Below are positions 33,900-44,751 of a stretch of DNA of 64,000 nt, piece by piece; positions within the stretch are counted from its first letter, which is position 1, and every line of letters begins with the position of its first letter. The notes beneath the pieces were generated by a model that saw only the letters and a list, made by a program, of their open reading frames with translations, made no database searches and was not told where the DNA came from. The position numbers and the translations under genes were made by a program. The DNA comes from Apoda limacodes (lineage: Eukaryota > Arthropoda > Insecta > Lepidoptera > Limacodidae): positions 2,284,803 through 2,348,802 of the forward strand of contig OX291550.1 in the NCBI GenBank assembly GCA_946406115.1. The letters run 5' to 3'.

Positions 33900-34422
33900 C
33901 TAATTGTAAAGATTTTCCTGGTCTATATTTGACTACTTAGTCATATCTTTGTAACTGTAACCTCATTCTTTAAAGTCTTAATGGTATTTCACTTAACGGT
34001 TTCCTAAAAATCATTTCTAGTGGCCTATGATCGGTTTCTACTTCTACAGTTCTACCATAAATGTATTGGTGAAAATGTGTACATCCGAACACTATTGCTA
34101 ACATTTCTTTTTCAATTTGTGCATATAACTTTTGTGTATCACTCATTGCTTTAGAAGCATAAGCTATAGGTAAATTTTCTTGCTATAGAACTGCACCTAA
34201 GGAATCCTTTGATGCATCTACAGATACTTTACAAGGTTTATTAGGATCATAAAATTGCATTATTGGCTCTGTAACTAAAATTCTTTTTAATTCATTAAAT
34301 GCTTTATCTTGTAAATTAGTCCATTCCAAATAATTATTTTTCTTAATTATATCTCTTAAAGGTTTACAAATCTGTGACATTTCTGGAATAAATTTAGATA
34401 TATATGTTATCATACCTAACAT
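33900..34422 (-). pseudogene. Element 2 RNase H
   Basis: The frame at 34183-34422 covers the connection (MLGMITYISKFIPEMSQICK) and the start of RNase H with CKVSVDASKDSLGAVL, including the first catalytic Asp. A stop follows directly after GAVL. Further motifs such as VETDHRPLEMI-like sequence near 34010-34050 lie in broken frames. Confidence 0.75.
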
Positions 34423-34539
34423 TCCTTGGACCTCTTTGACATAATTTGGTTTCTGTAACTTAAGTATACAATCAACTTTTTTAGGATCTGGTTTGATACC
34501 ATCTATACTTATTGTGTATCTTTACTACTTATATGTCCT

Positions 34540-35708
34540 AAATATTTAATTTCTGACATTCCAAACTGGCATTTTTTAAAATTAAATTGTATACCGTTTT
34601 CTCTAGCTTTTTCTAACACTTGCTTTAAGATTTTATCATGTTGTAATTTACTACTTGCATAAATAAAAATATCATCGATGAATGTTGTACATCCTTCTAT
34701 GGAATCAAATATTTGACTGAACTGAAATTTTAGGTGCTGAAGTTATGCCGTTTGGCGAACGTTTAAAGGAAAACCTCCCAAAGGGTGTTGAGAATGTACA
34801 GAGCTTAAAACTCTCTTTTGTTAACTTTATGTGAAAAAATGCAGTAGAAGCATCTAACTTACTAAAAACTATAGCACCGGACATTTTAGCTGCAACCTCA
34901 GTAAATGTAGGTAATTTTAAATGTTCCCTTTTAATACAATTGTTTAAAACACTAGGGTCCATGCAAAACTAAATATTGATTAATAATTTATAGGACAATG
35001 TGTCCGTTTTTACAACAAAATCCCTGCAGAAGTATCTAAACTGAATTTAAAAAAGTTTAAAAATGTTGTTAAACAGAAACTTGTCAAAAATCTCGTAGAT
35101 AAAAACGCATGGGAATAATGAAAATGTTGTTATCATACTACATATATTTGGAAATGTACCAATCGTTATATGTATAATTAAAATTGAAAATCTGGAAAGT
35201 TTCTTTCGCCGTTTCTTCTCCCCAGAACGCCATATTGATTCCGAAACGGTAGTAGTTTATACATTCCTTGCATATTATACTGACGTCAAAAAAGTGATAT
35301 TGTATCCTATTTTTGAGAAATAAACTATTTGAATTTGAAGTTGAAAGCTAATTTATCCATCAGGTTTCTTAACAAGAACAATATTGCTTACAAACTCGGT
35401 AGGTTCGGTAACTTTTTCTATTATGCCTAACTTTTCTATGCTATCTAATTCATCTTTTTTAAAGCTATTGGTATATTTCTAGGAGGACAAATCTTTCCAA
35501 TACTATTTTCTTTCAATTGAATGCTATATTCAACACCTTTCATAGTAACTATTTTGTTTTCAGCAAATAAATCTTCATATCCTATCAAAATTTCCCTGTA
35601 CTCACCTTTTTCTTTAGTAATTTTATTTAAGTATTTTCTTTCCTTCAAACCTAACTTTAATACAGGACTATGACCCAAAACTGGATATGAATTTTTATTT
35701 TGGACCAC
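34540..35708 (-). pseudogene. Element 2 reverse transcriptase, split by a nested LINE tail
   Basis: The N-terminal RT portion is at 35445-35708. Sequence leading to a LVKKPDG-type motif follows to about 35350. A 375-bp LINE tail (34973-35347) then interrupts the gene. Beyond it the frame resumes at MDPSVLNNCIKREHLKLPTF and SKLDASTAFFHIKL (first palm aspartate). The catalytic motif reads FIDDIFIYAS near 34665-34690 in another frame. F-x-DD in place of Y-x-DD is tolerated in some elements. Several frameshifts follow toward 34540. Confidence 0.8.
34973..35347 (+). pseudogene. 5'-truncated LINE tail inside element 2
   Basis: Plus-strand sequence reads VRFYNKIPAEVSKLNLKKF, then VVKQKLVKNLVDKNAWE and stops. 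This is the C-terminal tail of a jockey/CR1-type LINE polymerase. It ends in AAATAAACTATTTGAATTTG, a LINE 3' terminus. CTAA flanks both sides (34969-34972 and 35348-35351), a probable short target duplication. It landed in the RT of element 2 and is therefore younger than it. Confidence 0.75.
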
Positions 35709-35722
35709 ATAAAATTGTAAAA

Positions 35723-35923
35723 TTACTTTTTTTTATTATTCACCAATACACAATTTAGTAAAATTAGTAAACCATCATAATTGTAGATCTTATTACAACA
35801 TTTTACAATTTTATGTTTTAATTTCAGCTGTTCAATTATATTTAAGGGTAAAACATCACAATCGCTACCAGTATCTATCTTAAAATCAATAATTTTATTA
35901 TTTACTTGTAGTGACTCGTACAA
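35723..35923 (-). pseudogene. Element 2 aspartic protease
   Basis: This 66-residue frame holds the intact active-site motif FKIDTGSDCDVLPLNIIEQL followed by a short part of the protease fold. It is cut by a frame break at 35723, where the next segment toward RT begins. The protease would cleave the gag-pol polyprotein. Confidence 0.8.
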
Positions 35924-35939
35924 ACTATTAGCTACACTA

Positions 35940-36160
35940 GTAATTTTAATTATATGTTACAGAATTTCACCATCCAAATCACTGTCGCTACTTTCTCTAA
36001 CTAACCTAATCTTATTACGACACATTTTCGCATAGTGGCTAAACTTTTTACATTTTTTGCACTGTTTGTTATATGCTGGACATTTAAATCCATGTCAAAA
36101 TCCACATCTAGTACAATTTGGATAGTTTTTCTTACCACTGTATCTTCTTGATTGTTTCTC
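35940..36160 (-). pseudogene. Element 2 nucleocapsid with two zinc knuckles
   Basis: Minus-strand reading gives NCTRCGF, a stop, HGFKCPAYNKQ, then CKKCKKFSHYAKMCRNK. These are the two cysteine/histidine knuckles (C..C...H....C and C..C....H....C) typical of Mag-group gag C-termini, which bind RNA. At least one stop lies between the CGF and HGF halves. Confidence 0.7.
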
Positions 36161-36190
36161 CGACTCACTTGACTGACTTCTTTGATGCGC

Positions 36191-36829
36191 CTAATCCGAT
36201 TGCTGCGAACGATTTCTTGAACGCTCTTCAGAATGATCTGCTGGCTGCCTTGATAGATTTCTTCTTACGTTTTCTTTTGAGTTTATTGTATTTACCATTG
36301 AATCTGTTAATTGTTTCACTGCTTTGCAAATCTGGAAACATTTTACTAAATCAAGGTTCTGTTCCTTGAGCAATCTCTCCTTCAATGATGTTTCTTTAAT
36401 TCCTCTTATCATTTGATCTCTTATTAAGCTGTCCTTGACATTTTCAAAACCGCAATCGATGGAAAGTAATTTCAGAGAAGTGATAAATTCATCAAATGAC
36501 TCGTTGTCCTTCTTCTCTCTTTTAAAAAATATATGAAGGACCATAGTCTCATTTTTCACAGGTGTACAATAATCTTCATACTTTTTCAACACGTTTTCAA
36601 GCGTCTGTTCGTCTTTACCAAACTCAAATGTGTTAAACACTTCTAATCCTTCTTCGCCTATAATGTGTAACAACAAGGCAACTCTTTGGTCTTCTGACAT
36701 GCAATCGTCAGAGTATTTTCCAGACGCCTTTAAGTACAAAATAAACTTCTGTTTTAATTTCTTGAAATTTTCTTTTAAGTCGCCATTGAAGAGTAATGGC
36801 GGCGGCTGTTTAAGATTTTTTATGATCAC
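36191..36829 (-). pseudogene. Element 2 gag capsid region
   Basis: This 212-residue frame starts 64 bp inside the 5' LTR and reads as a Mag/K02A2.6-type capsid. Landmarks are FKREKKDNESFDEFITSLK, then DCGFENVKDSLIRDQMIRGI and LKERLLKEQNLDLVKCFQIC, which are conserved in that gag family. It stops near 36191, before the nucleocapsid, because of a frame break. The capsid would package element RNA into particles. Confidence 0.85.
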
Positions 36830-36876
36830 TTTTCTAAAACTTATCTGTTTTGTGCCTCTTTTGTTTTCACTAATTC

Positions 36877-36892
36877 AGCTGCGACTACGCCA
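36877..36892 (-). other. Element 2 primer-binding site
   Basis: The minus strand reads TGGCGTAGTCGCAGCT next to the 5' LTR. The start TGGCGYAGYCG resembles the complement of an insect serine tRNA 3' end, which would suit the Mag group. The tRNA assignment is inference. Confidence 0.6.
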
Positions 36893-37032
36893 TGTTTTAT
36901 ATTATGTTTGTATTAATTATATTAGGACATGGATTATATTTTAATAAAACAGAGTTATACAAAATATGTTTCATTTATTATCTTCCAGCCAGAGAGTACA
37001 CACCAAAGACAATAACTCTATGATCTGTTACA
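36893..37032 (-). repeat. Element 2 5' LTR
   Basis: 140 bp, TG...CA ends, followed by AATAC at 37033-37037. Confidence 0.93.
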
Positions 37033-37039
37033 AATACGC

Positions 37040-37796
37040 TTACTATGTTACCTATTATAATTATGACCAAACTGAAATTATCTAAATTAATATAGTTGTT
37101 TGCATAAACACAAAATCAACATTATATTCTCGCGTCGTGTAGACCAATATTCGCTGTATAGGCTAACAAACTACTAGACTATGGGCAATATAAGCCTGTT
37201 CAATCTAACAATTGGTTGTGAAAGATTTCTATAAGCACGAACGACATTCACCTAGATTTATATAAAAACGACATAAAACTAAACACACTTATAATTGTGC
37301 CCAAATCCAGTCTTTTAGTATGATATTAAACTGATATAAGTAAAAACAGTCTATAAGACTAATTTTACTTAAATCAGGATCCAACATTAAGGCTATGACC
37401 TATCTTTACTTGGGTTTATTTTAAGCAAATGAATTTAAAGGGGAATCAAAGATGTAGCTGAATATTCTGTCAATAAGTCTGCTTTAGGGGGTTATTTTGA
37501 ACTTTTTAGTGGATTTGAAGTTGATTTATGTTTTTGTGTAAAAACGTTTTAAAAACCCCTCTCAAAAGTAAAAGCCTTAGGTATAATCCTTATATGCAAC
37601 ATCGTAAATTATGTGTCTTTTCTTTAAAGTCGGAATCCAAAAAAATAATTGTCTAGTACCTTGGCTGTTAATTTTTGGCATTCGACTTCTACAAGAAAAA
37701 CAGTTAGCTATTATTAAGACTGACTATTTTACTGAAAAAGTAATTTATTGGCGCATCGTTACGTTCAGGTTTTAAATTTTTTTTTTTTTTTTTTAA
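37040..37796. other. Unannotated interval
   Basis: AT-rich, no frame with motifs and no array. It ends in a 16-17 base T run next to the LINE A fragment, which is that fragment's A-tail read on the opposite strand. Confidence 0.4.
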
Positions 37797-38478
37797 TACC
37801 ACTAAGGTTGCAAACAAGCCTATGGACGCTTGCAACACTAGGGGCATCACTCGCGCGTTGCCGACCCTTCAGAAATCTAATAACTTCTTTTTTGAAGAAC
37901 CCCATACTGTAGTCCTTAGAGAAAACCTTGGCAGGGAGCTCATTCCACAACCCAAGCGTTCGCGGGAAAAAGTTTTTCTGAAACCGCACTGTACGCGACC
38001 ATTTTGGAACACAATCCATTGTACAAGCGGTAGAACACACACAGGGAGGCAAAGTCTCTCCTCAGACTTAAGGGCTCGATACCGCAAGTGAGTTTGGGAT
38101 CGTCGACAATTTTCACAGCCCGTCGTTGAACCAAGTCAAAAGGGCCAAGCTGGTATCCGGGTGCACCCGCCCAGAGATGGCAGCAGTACTCCATATGGGG
38201 CCGGACTTGCGACTTGTAAAGTAGCAACCTTTGCCCCGACGTGAAGTACTGCTTCGCTCTGTTGAGTACACCAAGTTTTTTGGACGCCAGCTTTACCTTG
38301 TCTAGCAAATGATCTCGGAACTGAACATCGCTGGAGATGTCAACGCCAAGTATACCAATGCTCTTGGAGATGGAGAGGGGAGTGTTCTGGAATTGTGGGA
38401 CTACAGTGAATGGGGTTTTCTTAGCGGTGAACGCGCAGACTTGTGTCTTTGAAGGGTTGAATCGGACCAAGTTTAATT
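37797..38478 (-). pseudogene. LINE A 3' fragment, 680 bp
   Basis: 5'-truncated LINE A on the minus strand. The frame from 38470 (176 residues) starts at the VRFNPSKTQVCAFTAKKTPF stretch after the YADD region and covers the RT thumb and C-terminus (SQVRPHMEYCCHLWAGAPGY). A deletion and frameshift then lead into a second frame with FFKKEVIRFLKGRQRAS (37765-38052). It ends with the usual 3' tail and an A-run, read as T on plus, at 37777-37797. Protein identity to 4463-7429 is high, so this insertion is fairly recent. Confidence 0.92.
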
Positions 38479-38479
38479 A

Positions 38480-40650
38480 TGACCGGTCGAACGCTCGAGC
38501 AGACGAATAAAATTGCGCTTTGCTCTCTGATACTGTACTGTAAGTACGCTTTATCCTAAGAAGCTTGTGCAATATCTGGTCGCATTTCGTACTAAGTTTG
38601 AGAAAATTTAAGAGAGATGTAACATATCGCCTGCGATCGACTAAAGACCTCTCACGATCGACTAAAGACCTCTCACGATAGACCGGTCTGTTTGCCCCCC
38701 CTGCTTTGCAATGACTTTTATATTTTTATATGTTAAGACGTCACTTTGTCAGCTACTCTGTAGGTTTTAGAGAAATACTTCTGTGACGGATGAACAGACG
38801 GACTGACGTAGAGATGATCTTATATCAGTCCTGTTATACTAACAATAGACATGAAAATATTTTTTAATTTAGTACAAAAAGACGACGCCGTGACGCCGGA
38901 CTGGACCTGCCCCGGTCAGTGACGCTACTTACAGAACCTGCCACGGTCAGTATTTTAATGATAAAGGAAAATATGTAGCAGGTGCGTCATTTTATTATTA
39001 TAGGTACCATAAAGCAGTTATTTAGCAACATTTTTTTATAATTAACTTCGACCCAGTCTTGTGTCGCGTGAGGCAACTGACCTCATTTAAGTCTTGTCAA
39101 TGTTTGAATCAAAAGTGGGCAAGGCAATGTGGGTGGGCAATGGCATAGGAGAATTTAAAAGCCATTAAATTAACTTAAAGGAAGCTGGAGAGGTTAGGTG
39201 TGTAGCAATGGGGTTACATGTGTTCCTATTAGTACACAGTTCACAAACTGCAATGTAAATAACGTCCACTTTTTACCGACCGATCGACTAAATAGCACCA
39301 GAATTAGATATCCATATGGTGAAAATATAAAAGTAGTCGTAACTTATTATTATATAAAAAATATCTAATGGCGGCGCTAGTCATTTGCTGTATAATGCTC
39401 AACTGCCAGACAGTTCAAAAAAAGGTTGCCAATGTATGATATTTTTAGACTGTACCTGTACGTATGGGAAACGATAATTATATTATTACCTGTGGTGGGG
39501 CTTTAGACCAGATATGTCTGTTTTTACGACGGGACCCGCAGGCTTCTCCGGTGACGTACAACCTTTTTGCGTCGATATCCAGACACCCACGGTTACGTAC
39601 AACCTTTGTACGAGGAGATCCGATACGTGCAACATTTGGCAACAAGACGCGGGTGTCGTGACGAGTTCATTGTTAAGGAGAAAATTACCAACGAGAGGCT
39701 ATTAAGAAGCCTAAGGCCGAAGGCTTTAATGACTCGATTTTCGGCTCCACCATGCTACACGCGATGTTTTTTATCATGTTTACAGTAACTAAAAAAGATT
39801 ATTAGGTGTAAAGATATATAGCTGGGTATCTAGAGAATTAAAAAGTTTTGGCTAAAGTTAACACTTGCAATTGCTCACTTGGCGCGTAGTTTAGATTTTG
39901 AACCACAGATGGCTCTTTTATACATACTTGATATAATAAACAGTACGTCGAGCGCGCGCAGTGCGTTCATATGTCATTATCACCCGTGGGGTCTATGTGC
40001 CTCCGCTTTGCCTTGAGGGAAGTAAAATTTAAAAAGTAAAAGCTCGTAGAAGTATCTAAGGCCTTTACCTGTACGTAAAGACATTGTTAACAAGTAAGTG
40101 TGATCCATACGGCAACACAACACGTGCGACACATAATCACAGATAAAACCACTAACCGCAATCGGCCAGATATAACACTTACATGTAAGAACATTAAAAC
40201 GACCAATTTAATAGTAATTTCGTTACGAAATAATCAAAATATAAACAAAAACTACAACAAAGATCAGAATGACCAACGAAGCAGTAGTAATCTATCAGTA
40301 TAGAGCTGACTTTAGACGTGACAGCATGCGATCCGTCAGTAGTCGTCATATACTGCGGCGAGCTACGACCGATCACAATGCTACCGCCGACTTCCTACTA
40401 AATGCTACCGCCACGGACTCCCTACTGAACGCCAGACAAACTGAAACTGACATTATACAGCTTGAACAAACAGTAAGTGTTGTACAAGTCTTATGTCCTG
40501 CAGTCATAGCTATAGATTGCAGTAGATAGTGGGTGAAATAGAAAGAGACAGACAACTGAAACCGCCAACTTCTACGCTGCTACTACACAGTAACTAATTT
40601 AGGACAAAAATTAACAGGATATAGACAACAATTATATTAAAAATTTTACG
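38480..40650. other. Unannotated interval
   Basis: A 21-bp unit (CGATCGACTAAAGACCTCTCA) is repeated twice at 38634-38675. Open frames at 39464-39788 and 40100-40529 overlap each other in different phases and match nothing I know. A CGTACAACCTTT motif recurs near 39556 and 39597 and also at 49291. Confidence 0.4.
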
Positions 40651-41040
40651 AAATATATCCCGAACTTAACTTCCTCACAGAAATATATCCCGAACTTAAC
40701 TTCCCCACAGAAATATATCCCGAATATAACTGCCTCACAGAAATATATCCTGAACTTAACTTCCTTACCGAAATATATCCCAAACTTAACTTCAGCACAG
40801 AAATATGTCCAGAACTTAATTTCCTCACATAAATTTATCCCGAACTTAACTTCCTCATAGAAACATATGCCGAACTTAACTTCCCCACAGAAATATATCC
40901 CGAATTTAACTGCCTCACAGAAATATATCCTGATCTTAACTTCCTCACCGAAATATATCCCAAACTTAACTTCCGCACAGAAATATGTCCAGAACTTAAT
41001 TTCCTCACAGAAATATATCCCGAACTTAACTTCTTCACAC
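40651..41040. repeat. 30-bp array with 180-bp higher-order unit
   Basis: Thirteen 30-bp units of the type AAATATATCCCGAACTTAAC plus TTCCTCACAG. Six consecutive unit variants at 40681-40860 recur in the same order at 40861-41040, so the array has a 180-bp higher-order period. Because 30 is a multiple of 3, several frames on both strands stay open, giving a 10-residue repeat peptide (for example EEVKFGIYFC on minus). I regard these frames as by-products. Confidence 0.95.
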
Positions 41041-41215
41041 AAAAAAACTTGCGAGCAAATCCGTGTAATACAAAAAGCAATAGAATACCACAATTAGAAT
41101 GAGAAAACATCAGAATAGAGACAGAAAATATTTTGAACATGATGTACCCAAACGAGTATCCCAAAATAAAACTAGGGTAAGTGCTTCAACTATAAAGGCA
41201 CGCGTTTATACATAT

Positions 41216-41345
41216 GAGTGTGGAGTACTGCTGCCATCTCTGGGCGGGTGCACCCGGATACAAGCTTGGCCCTTCTGATTGAGTTCAACGACAAGCTGAG
41301 ATAATTTGGACCGTAAGCTTGTTTGCCACCTTAGTGGTATAAAAA
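41216..41345 (+). pseudogene. LINE A 3' fragment with internal deletion
   Basis: It starts in the MEYCCHLWAGAPGY region and jumps, after about 85 bp, to the last 40 bp of the element (GACCGTAAGCTTGTTTGCCA, AGTGGTATAAAAAAAG). About 350 bp of the normal 3' part are missing. Confidence 0.85.
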
Positions 41346-41739
41346 AAGTAATGACATACGGAAAGCTTAAGGAAAGTGTTGACAAATTGCTTTCTTTATT
41401 TTTCTTAGGTTACCTATACCTATTAAACCTTAACTGATTATTTGTTCACACTCCCCAGAATTCCTTCCTTATCAGCGACACTATCGAATGGTGTAATAAT
41501 ACAGTGCATTCTCTTTTCAAATTCAACGGGTTCGATTCCTGGCTAAGATTATTGATTTTTCAAAAATCCAATGATGCAGTTTTAGTTTTCGTCCAAATCG
41601 GGCCTGAGACTCCTTTGAGTACTTTCCGCTATACCTACTAGTTTCGGATTTGACCATGCACGCCCACTTGAAAAATGCAATTTTGTAGAAGTAGTATACA
41701 GGGTACTACTACAAAATTGAGCAAATTAACGGTGATTTT

Positions 41740-42240
41740 TTGGTGGTGCTTTTCTTCAACAACAGACAGAGGGATATTTGCACGGCCCGTGTATTTCACC
41801 TGTAGTAGCATCTCCTGTACTGTCATCTGCATAAAAATATTAACTGTCTAACAGAGAGGGAGACAAAGAGGCCCTTGTAGAAAATTAACATCAATGCCCA
41901 TGCTATTTGAGCAATCGCCGTCAACTGCGGCTATTGTGCGACTGGACAGCCACCATTTGCACAAACCCTCAGACAACCTTTTAACTTCGATACATGCCCC
42001 AGTGCAGTTACAGTTACCCCTCTAATATTTAAGGTGATGGATTGTATGATCAGGAAACAGCTCCTAAGATACCCGGAAAAAATTTATTTGTTCAGCAACC
42101 GCCAATACAGTTGTCGCTACTAGCCCACGTACGGACGACCTTCTAGCGTATCTCATACACCAATGTGCCTGGCCATTAAGAGGAGGCATTATCGTAGCAA
42201 AGATGTTCGATCAGTTCTAGCACAAGGGTCGTCTTTCAAA
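41740..42240. pseudogene. LINE A RT fragment with 5' inversion
   Basis: The part at about 41752-41985 is minus-strand LINE A, from a GLCKW-like motif to MQMTVQEMLLQVKYTGRAN, the YADD region in a shifted frame. The part at 42000-42240 is plus-strand LINE A from just upstream, with KVMDCMIRKQLLRY and SNRQYSC. In the parent element the two pieces are adjacent (breakpoint near 6338-6350). The 5' piece is flipped, the classic twin-priming arrangement. The 3' end of the LINE is missing at about 41740. Both parts are heavily mutated. Confidence 0.7.
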
Positions 42241-42490
42241 GTCAAAGTCAATTTTTGAAGTGAAAACTTCTTTAGCGGCGTTGTGCACTTTTTTTGGTAT
42301 GGGTAAAAAATGATAAACTCGCGTCAGGTCACGTGTCCTAATCGTGGAAATTCGTAAGACGGAAACCGTAATGCCACGCCTATTATAATTTTTATTTTTA
42401 GTATTCGCGATTATGAGTAGTACAGGGAGGTTGGATATGGAATTTTAATTCTATGACAGATTGCGATGTCAAATATACTACGTCAAAAAA
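42235..42490 (+). repeat. Dispersed CGCGTCAGGTCACGTG repeat, copy 1
   Basis: It contains TTTTTGAAGTGAAAACTTCT, TTAGCGGCGTTGTGCACTTT, ATAAACTCGCGTCAGGTCAC and a closing ACAGATTGCGATGTCAAATA. Two further copies follow within 1 kb. Confidence 0.75.
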
Positions 42491-42599
42491 GTAAATAAAC
42501 AAACATTATTTTTAAATAATGATGGTTGATCTCGTATGGCGTGCAGTAAATTGTAAATCTTTATATATAAATAATTGTACTGTACGTGTGTATGTCACT

Positions 42600-42785
42600 G
42601 TAGAACTCCTAAACGGCTGGACCGATTTGAATGATTTTTGAAGTGAAAAATTCTTTAGCGGCGCTGTGCACTTTTTTTGTGATGGGTAAAAACTGTTAAA
42701 CTCGCGTCAGGTCACGTGCCCTTTATTTACATTAGGTTAGTTTTTATTTTTAGTATATGGCGATTATGAGTAGTACAGGGAGTTT
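42600..42785 (+). repeat. Dispersed CGCGTCAGGTCACGTG repeat, copy 2
   Basis: Same order as copy 1 but starting earlier (AGAACTCCTAAACGGCTGGA). It ends near GATTATGAGTAGTACAGGGA, where a TTTG array follows. Confidence 0.75.
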
Positions 42786-42853
42786 GTTTGTTTGTTTTTT
42801 TGTTTGTTTGTTTGTTTGTTTGTTTGTTTTTTTGTTTGTTTGTTTGTTTGTTA
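42783..42853. repeat. (TTTG)n microsatellite
   Basis: About 17 copies of TTTG with two T-run interruptions, splitting copies of the dispersed repeat. Confidence 0.95.
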
Positions 42854-43039
42854 AAATAAATATAATATTATTATTATCATAATTAAATAAGTCATTAAAA
42901 TAATAAGAAATCTAATAATAATACATGTATTAAATTTTATTCATAATCTTAGTTTATATTTACGCTAGTTTCTCTAGCATCCATCTCGTATATTCTCTTG
43001 CACTCACTCATCAGGCTTGCTATTCCACTCGCAAATAGA

Positions 43040-43290
43040 TCACACTGTGGTGCCGTGGCGAGCATTTTTTTTTGATGGGTAAAAACTGATAAACTCGCGT
43101 CAGGTCACGTGTCCTGATCACAAATTCGTAAGATGTCACTCGCGTTAGGACACGTGACCTTTATATACATAAGGTTAGTTTTTATTTTTAGTATATGGCG
43201 ATTATGATTAGTAAAGGGAGGTTGGATATGGGATTTTATACTATGACAGATTGAGCTGTCAAATATACAACGTCAAAAAAGTAAATAAAT
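43040..43290 (+). repeat. Dispersed CGCGTCAGGTCACGTG repeat, copy 3
   Basis: It has GATAAACTCGCGTCAGGTCA, TATATGGCGATTATGATTAG and ACAGATTGAGCTGTCAAATA. A partial internal duplication of the CGTGTCC/CGTGACC part is visible. Confidence 0.7.
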
Positions 43291-43394
43291 AAAAGTTATT
43301 ATTTTTAATAAATAAATATGGATAAGAAGTGATGGGAAGTAAATAGCGAGTATGTTTTCACTTCTGCCGGCACTCCCGGAGTGCAACGCGTTTT

Positions 43395-43630
43395 TTTTTT
43401 ATTCAAATTATGATTTTACAAACACATTTAAATCGTCAAAGTTATGAAATACTATTTTTTGCAACGTCACACCCTCCCTCCGGTTGACAATGTTGTTGAT
43501 TTCTACCGAGAAGAATCCGGCAAGAAACTCAATAGTTACTCTTTTTAAAAAAATCATAAAAACTACAAATATAATCAATATTTTATTTGCAGATTTAAAA
43601 ATAAATAAATAAAGTCCATGGACATACATA
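43395..43630 (-). repeat. LINE/SINE 3' tail, CACCGGTTCGGA type, second copy
   Basis: It contains TTTAAATCGTCAAAGTTATG, TCTACCGAGAAGAATCCGGC and AAGAAACTCAATAGTTACTC. It is the same tail family as 26945-27075. The open frame across it on minus is not coding. Confidence 0.55.
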
Positions 43631-43741
43631 CCTATTTCAGTAAAGGATCACCTTATATTAATAAAAAATACGGTTATCTTTAAAAAGGTAGTGATTAGAG
43701 TTATAAAGGGTCTCCAAAGCACAACTTATATCCTAGGATAG

Positions 43742-43803
43742 CGTTGTAAGCGTCCATAGGCTAAGCCGGCCATCTGATTGTTTGCCACATCACTGGTATA
43801 AAA
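43742..43803 (+). pseudogene. LINE A 3'-end fragment, 60 bp
   Basis: It reads GTAAGCGTCCATAGGCTAAG then TGTTTGCCACATCACTGGTA and TAAAA, a short diverged terminal fragment. Confidence 0.7.
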
Positions 43804-44488
43804 TTGTCACACATAAAGTGAAGATATCGGGTAACATACTCACAATAAATCCGCGTTTGTAATTGCGCGGTTAAACCGACGGCATGTTTTTCTAGTGATT
43901 GTAATCTACTCACTTAACTATGGACATATAAGATATCGACATGTATTGAAAAACACCTTACTGATAAAACTTGCACTGTTGAAATAGTACCAAAATGAAT
44001 AATAAAAATCCCATCAGTAGTTTCTGAGAAATGCGTAAACAAACATAAACACTTATATAATTTAGCACATATCTGTTAGCCTATACATAAAACAACATAT
44101 GGAAAATTGTGCAATTCTTACAATATTACAAACACACGAGTCGAATTGATAACCTCCTTTTTTGAAGGAAGTTGAAAAAAACTTTTGATTTATATGTTAG
44201 TCGTAGCCGCGGCTTCGTCGGTCAGTGCCGTGGGACTCCTACGTCGCGGGTCAGTGCCGTGGGTCTCCTACGGGAACATCTTGAAGTATCAAAATAAGAG
44301 TTAATACTCAATAACAAGAAAGTGATCGACATTATTAAAAAGGCCTACTTTGACACTATGCACTGTACACTCAGTGTATACACCGAGTCTCTAATTGTAA
44401 AATTTATTGCGACACGAAAATAATTAGTAAAAAAAATAACAGTTCAGAAATTAATGTCAAATTGATAAATGACACAAAGTGTCTTAGT

Positions 44489-44597
44489 CTAAACCTAGTT
44501 TTACTGATGCTCCGCTACGGGCACTAAACCTAGTTTTACTGATGCTCCGCTACGGGCACTAAACCTAGTTTTACTGATGCTCCGCTACGGGCACTAA
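44489..44597. repeat. 35-bp tandem repeat, 3 copies
   Basis: Three perfect copies of a unit starting CTAAACCTAGTTTTACTGAT, at 44489, 44524 and 44559, plus a partial fourth. Confidence 0.97.
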
Positions 44598-44751
44598 ACA
44601 TATTTCGTGAGAACTATTTCTTGGAATAAAAGTACCTTATGTGACTCTCGGGCCTATACTTCTGTGAAATATCGAATATCTATTTATGTGCACGTCTCAT
44701 TTAAAGCCAACCCGAAATGCTAAATTACCAATTACATGAAACAGGAAAATC

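Larger units (their letters stand above)
32176..37032 (-). mobile_element. Complete defective Ty3/gypsy LTR retrotransposon (element 2)
   Basis: Direct repeats at 32176-32332 (157 bp) and 36893-37032 (140 bp) begin TGTTTTATATTATG and end ATCTGTTACA. They are flanked by the 5-bp duplication AATAC at 32171-32175 and 37033-37037. The left repeat has a 17-bp insertion relative to the right. Order on the minus strand is LTR, primer-binding site, gag with zinc knuckles, protease, RT, RNase H, integrase, polypurine tract, LTR. The gag resembles the K02A2.6-like/Mag group. Many frameshifts and a nested LINE tail in RT make it inactive. It is a different family from element 1. Confidence 0.95.

Noticed and set aside
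39464..40529. Cluster of small plus-strand frames as possible novel genes
   Set aside because: They overlap one another in different phases, have no recognisable domains and show no codon regularity.
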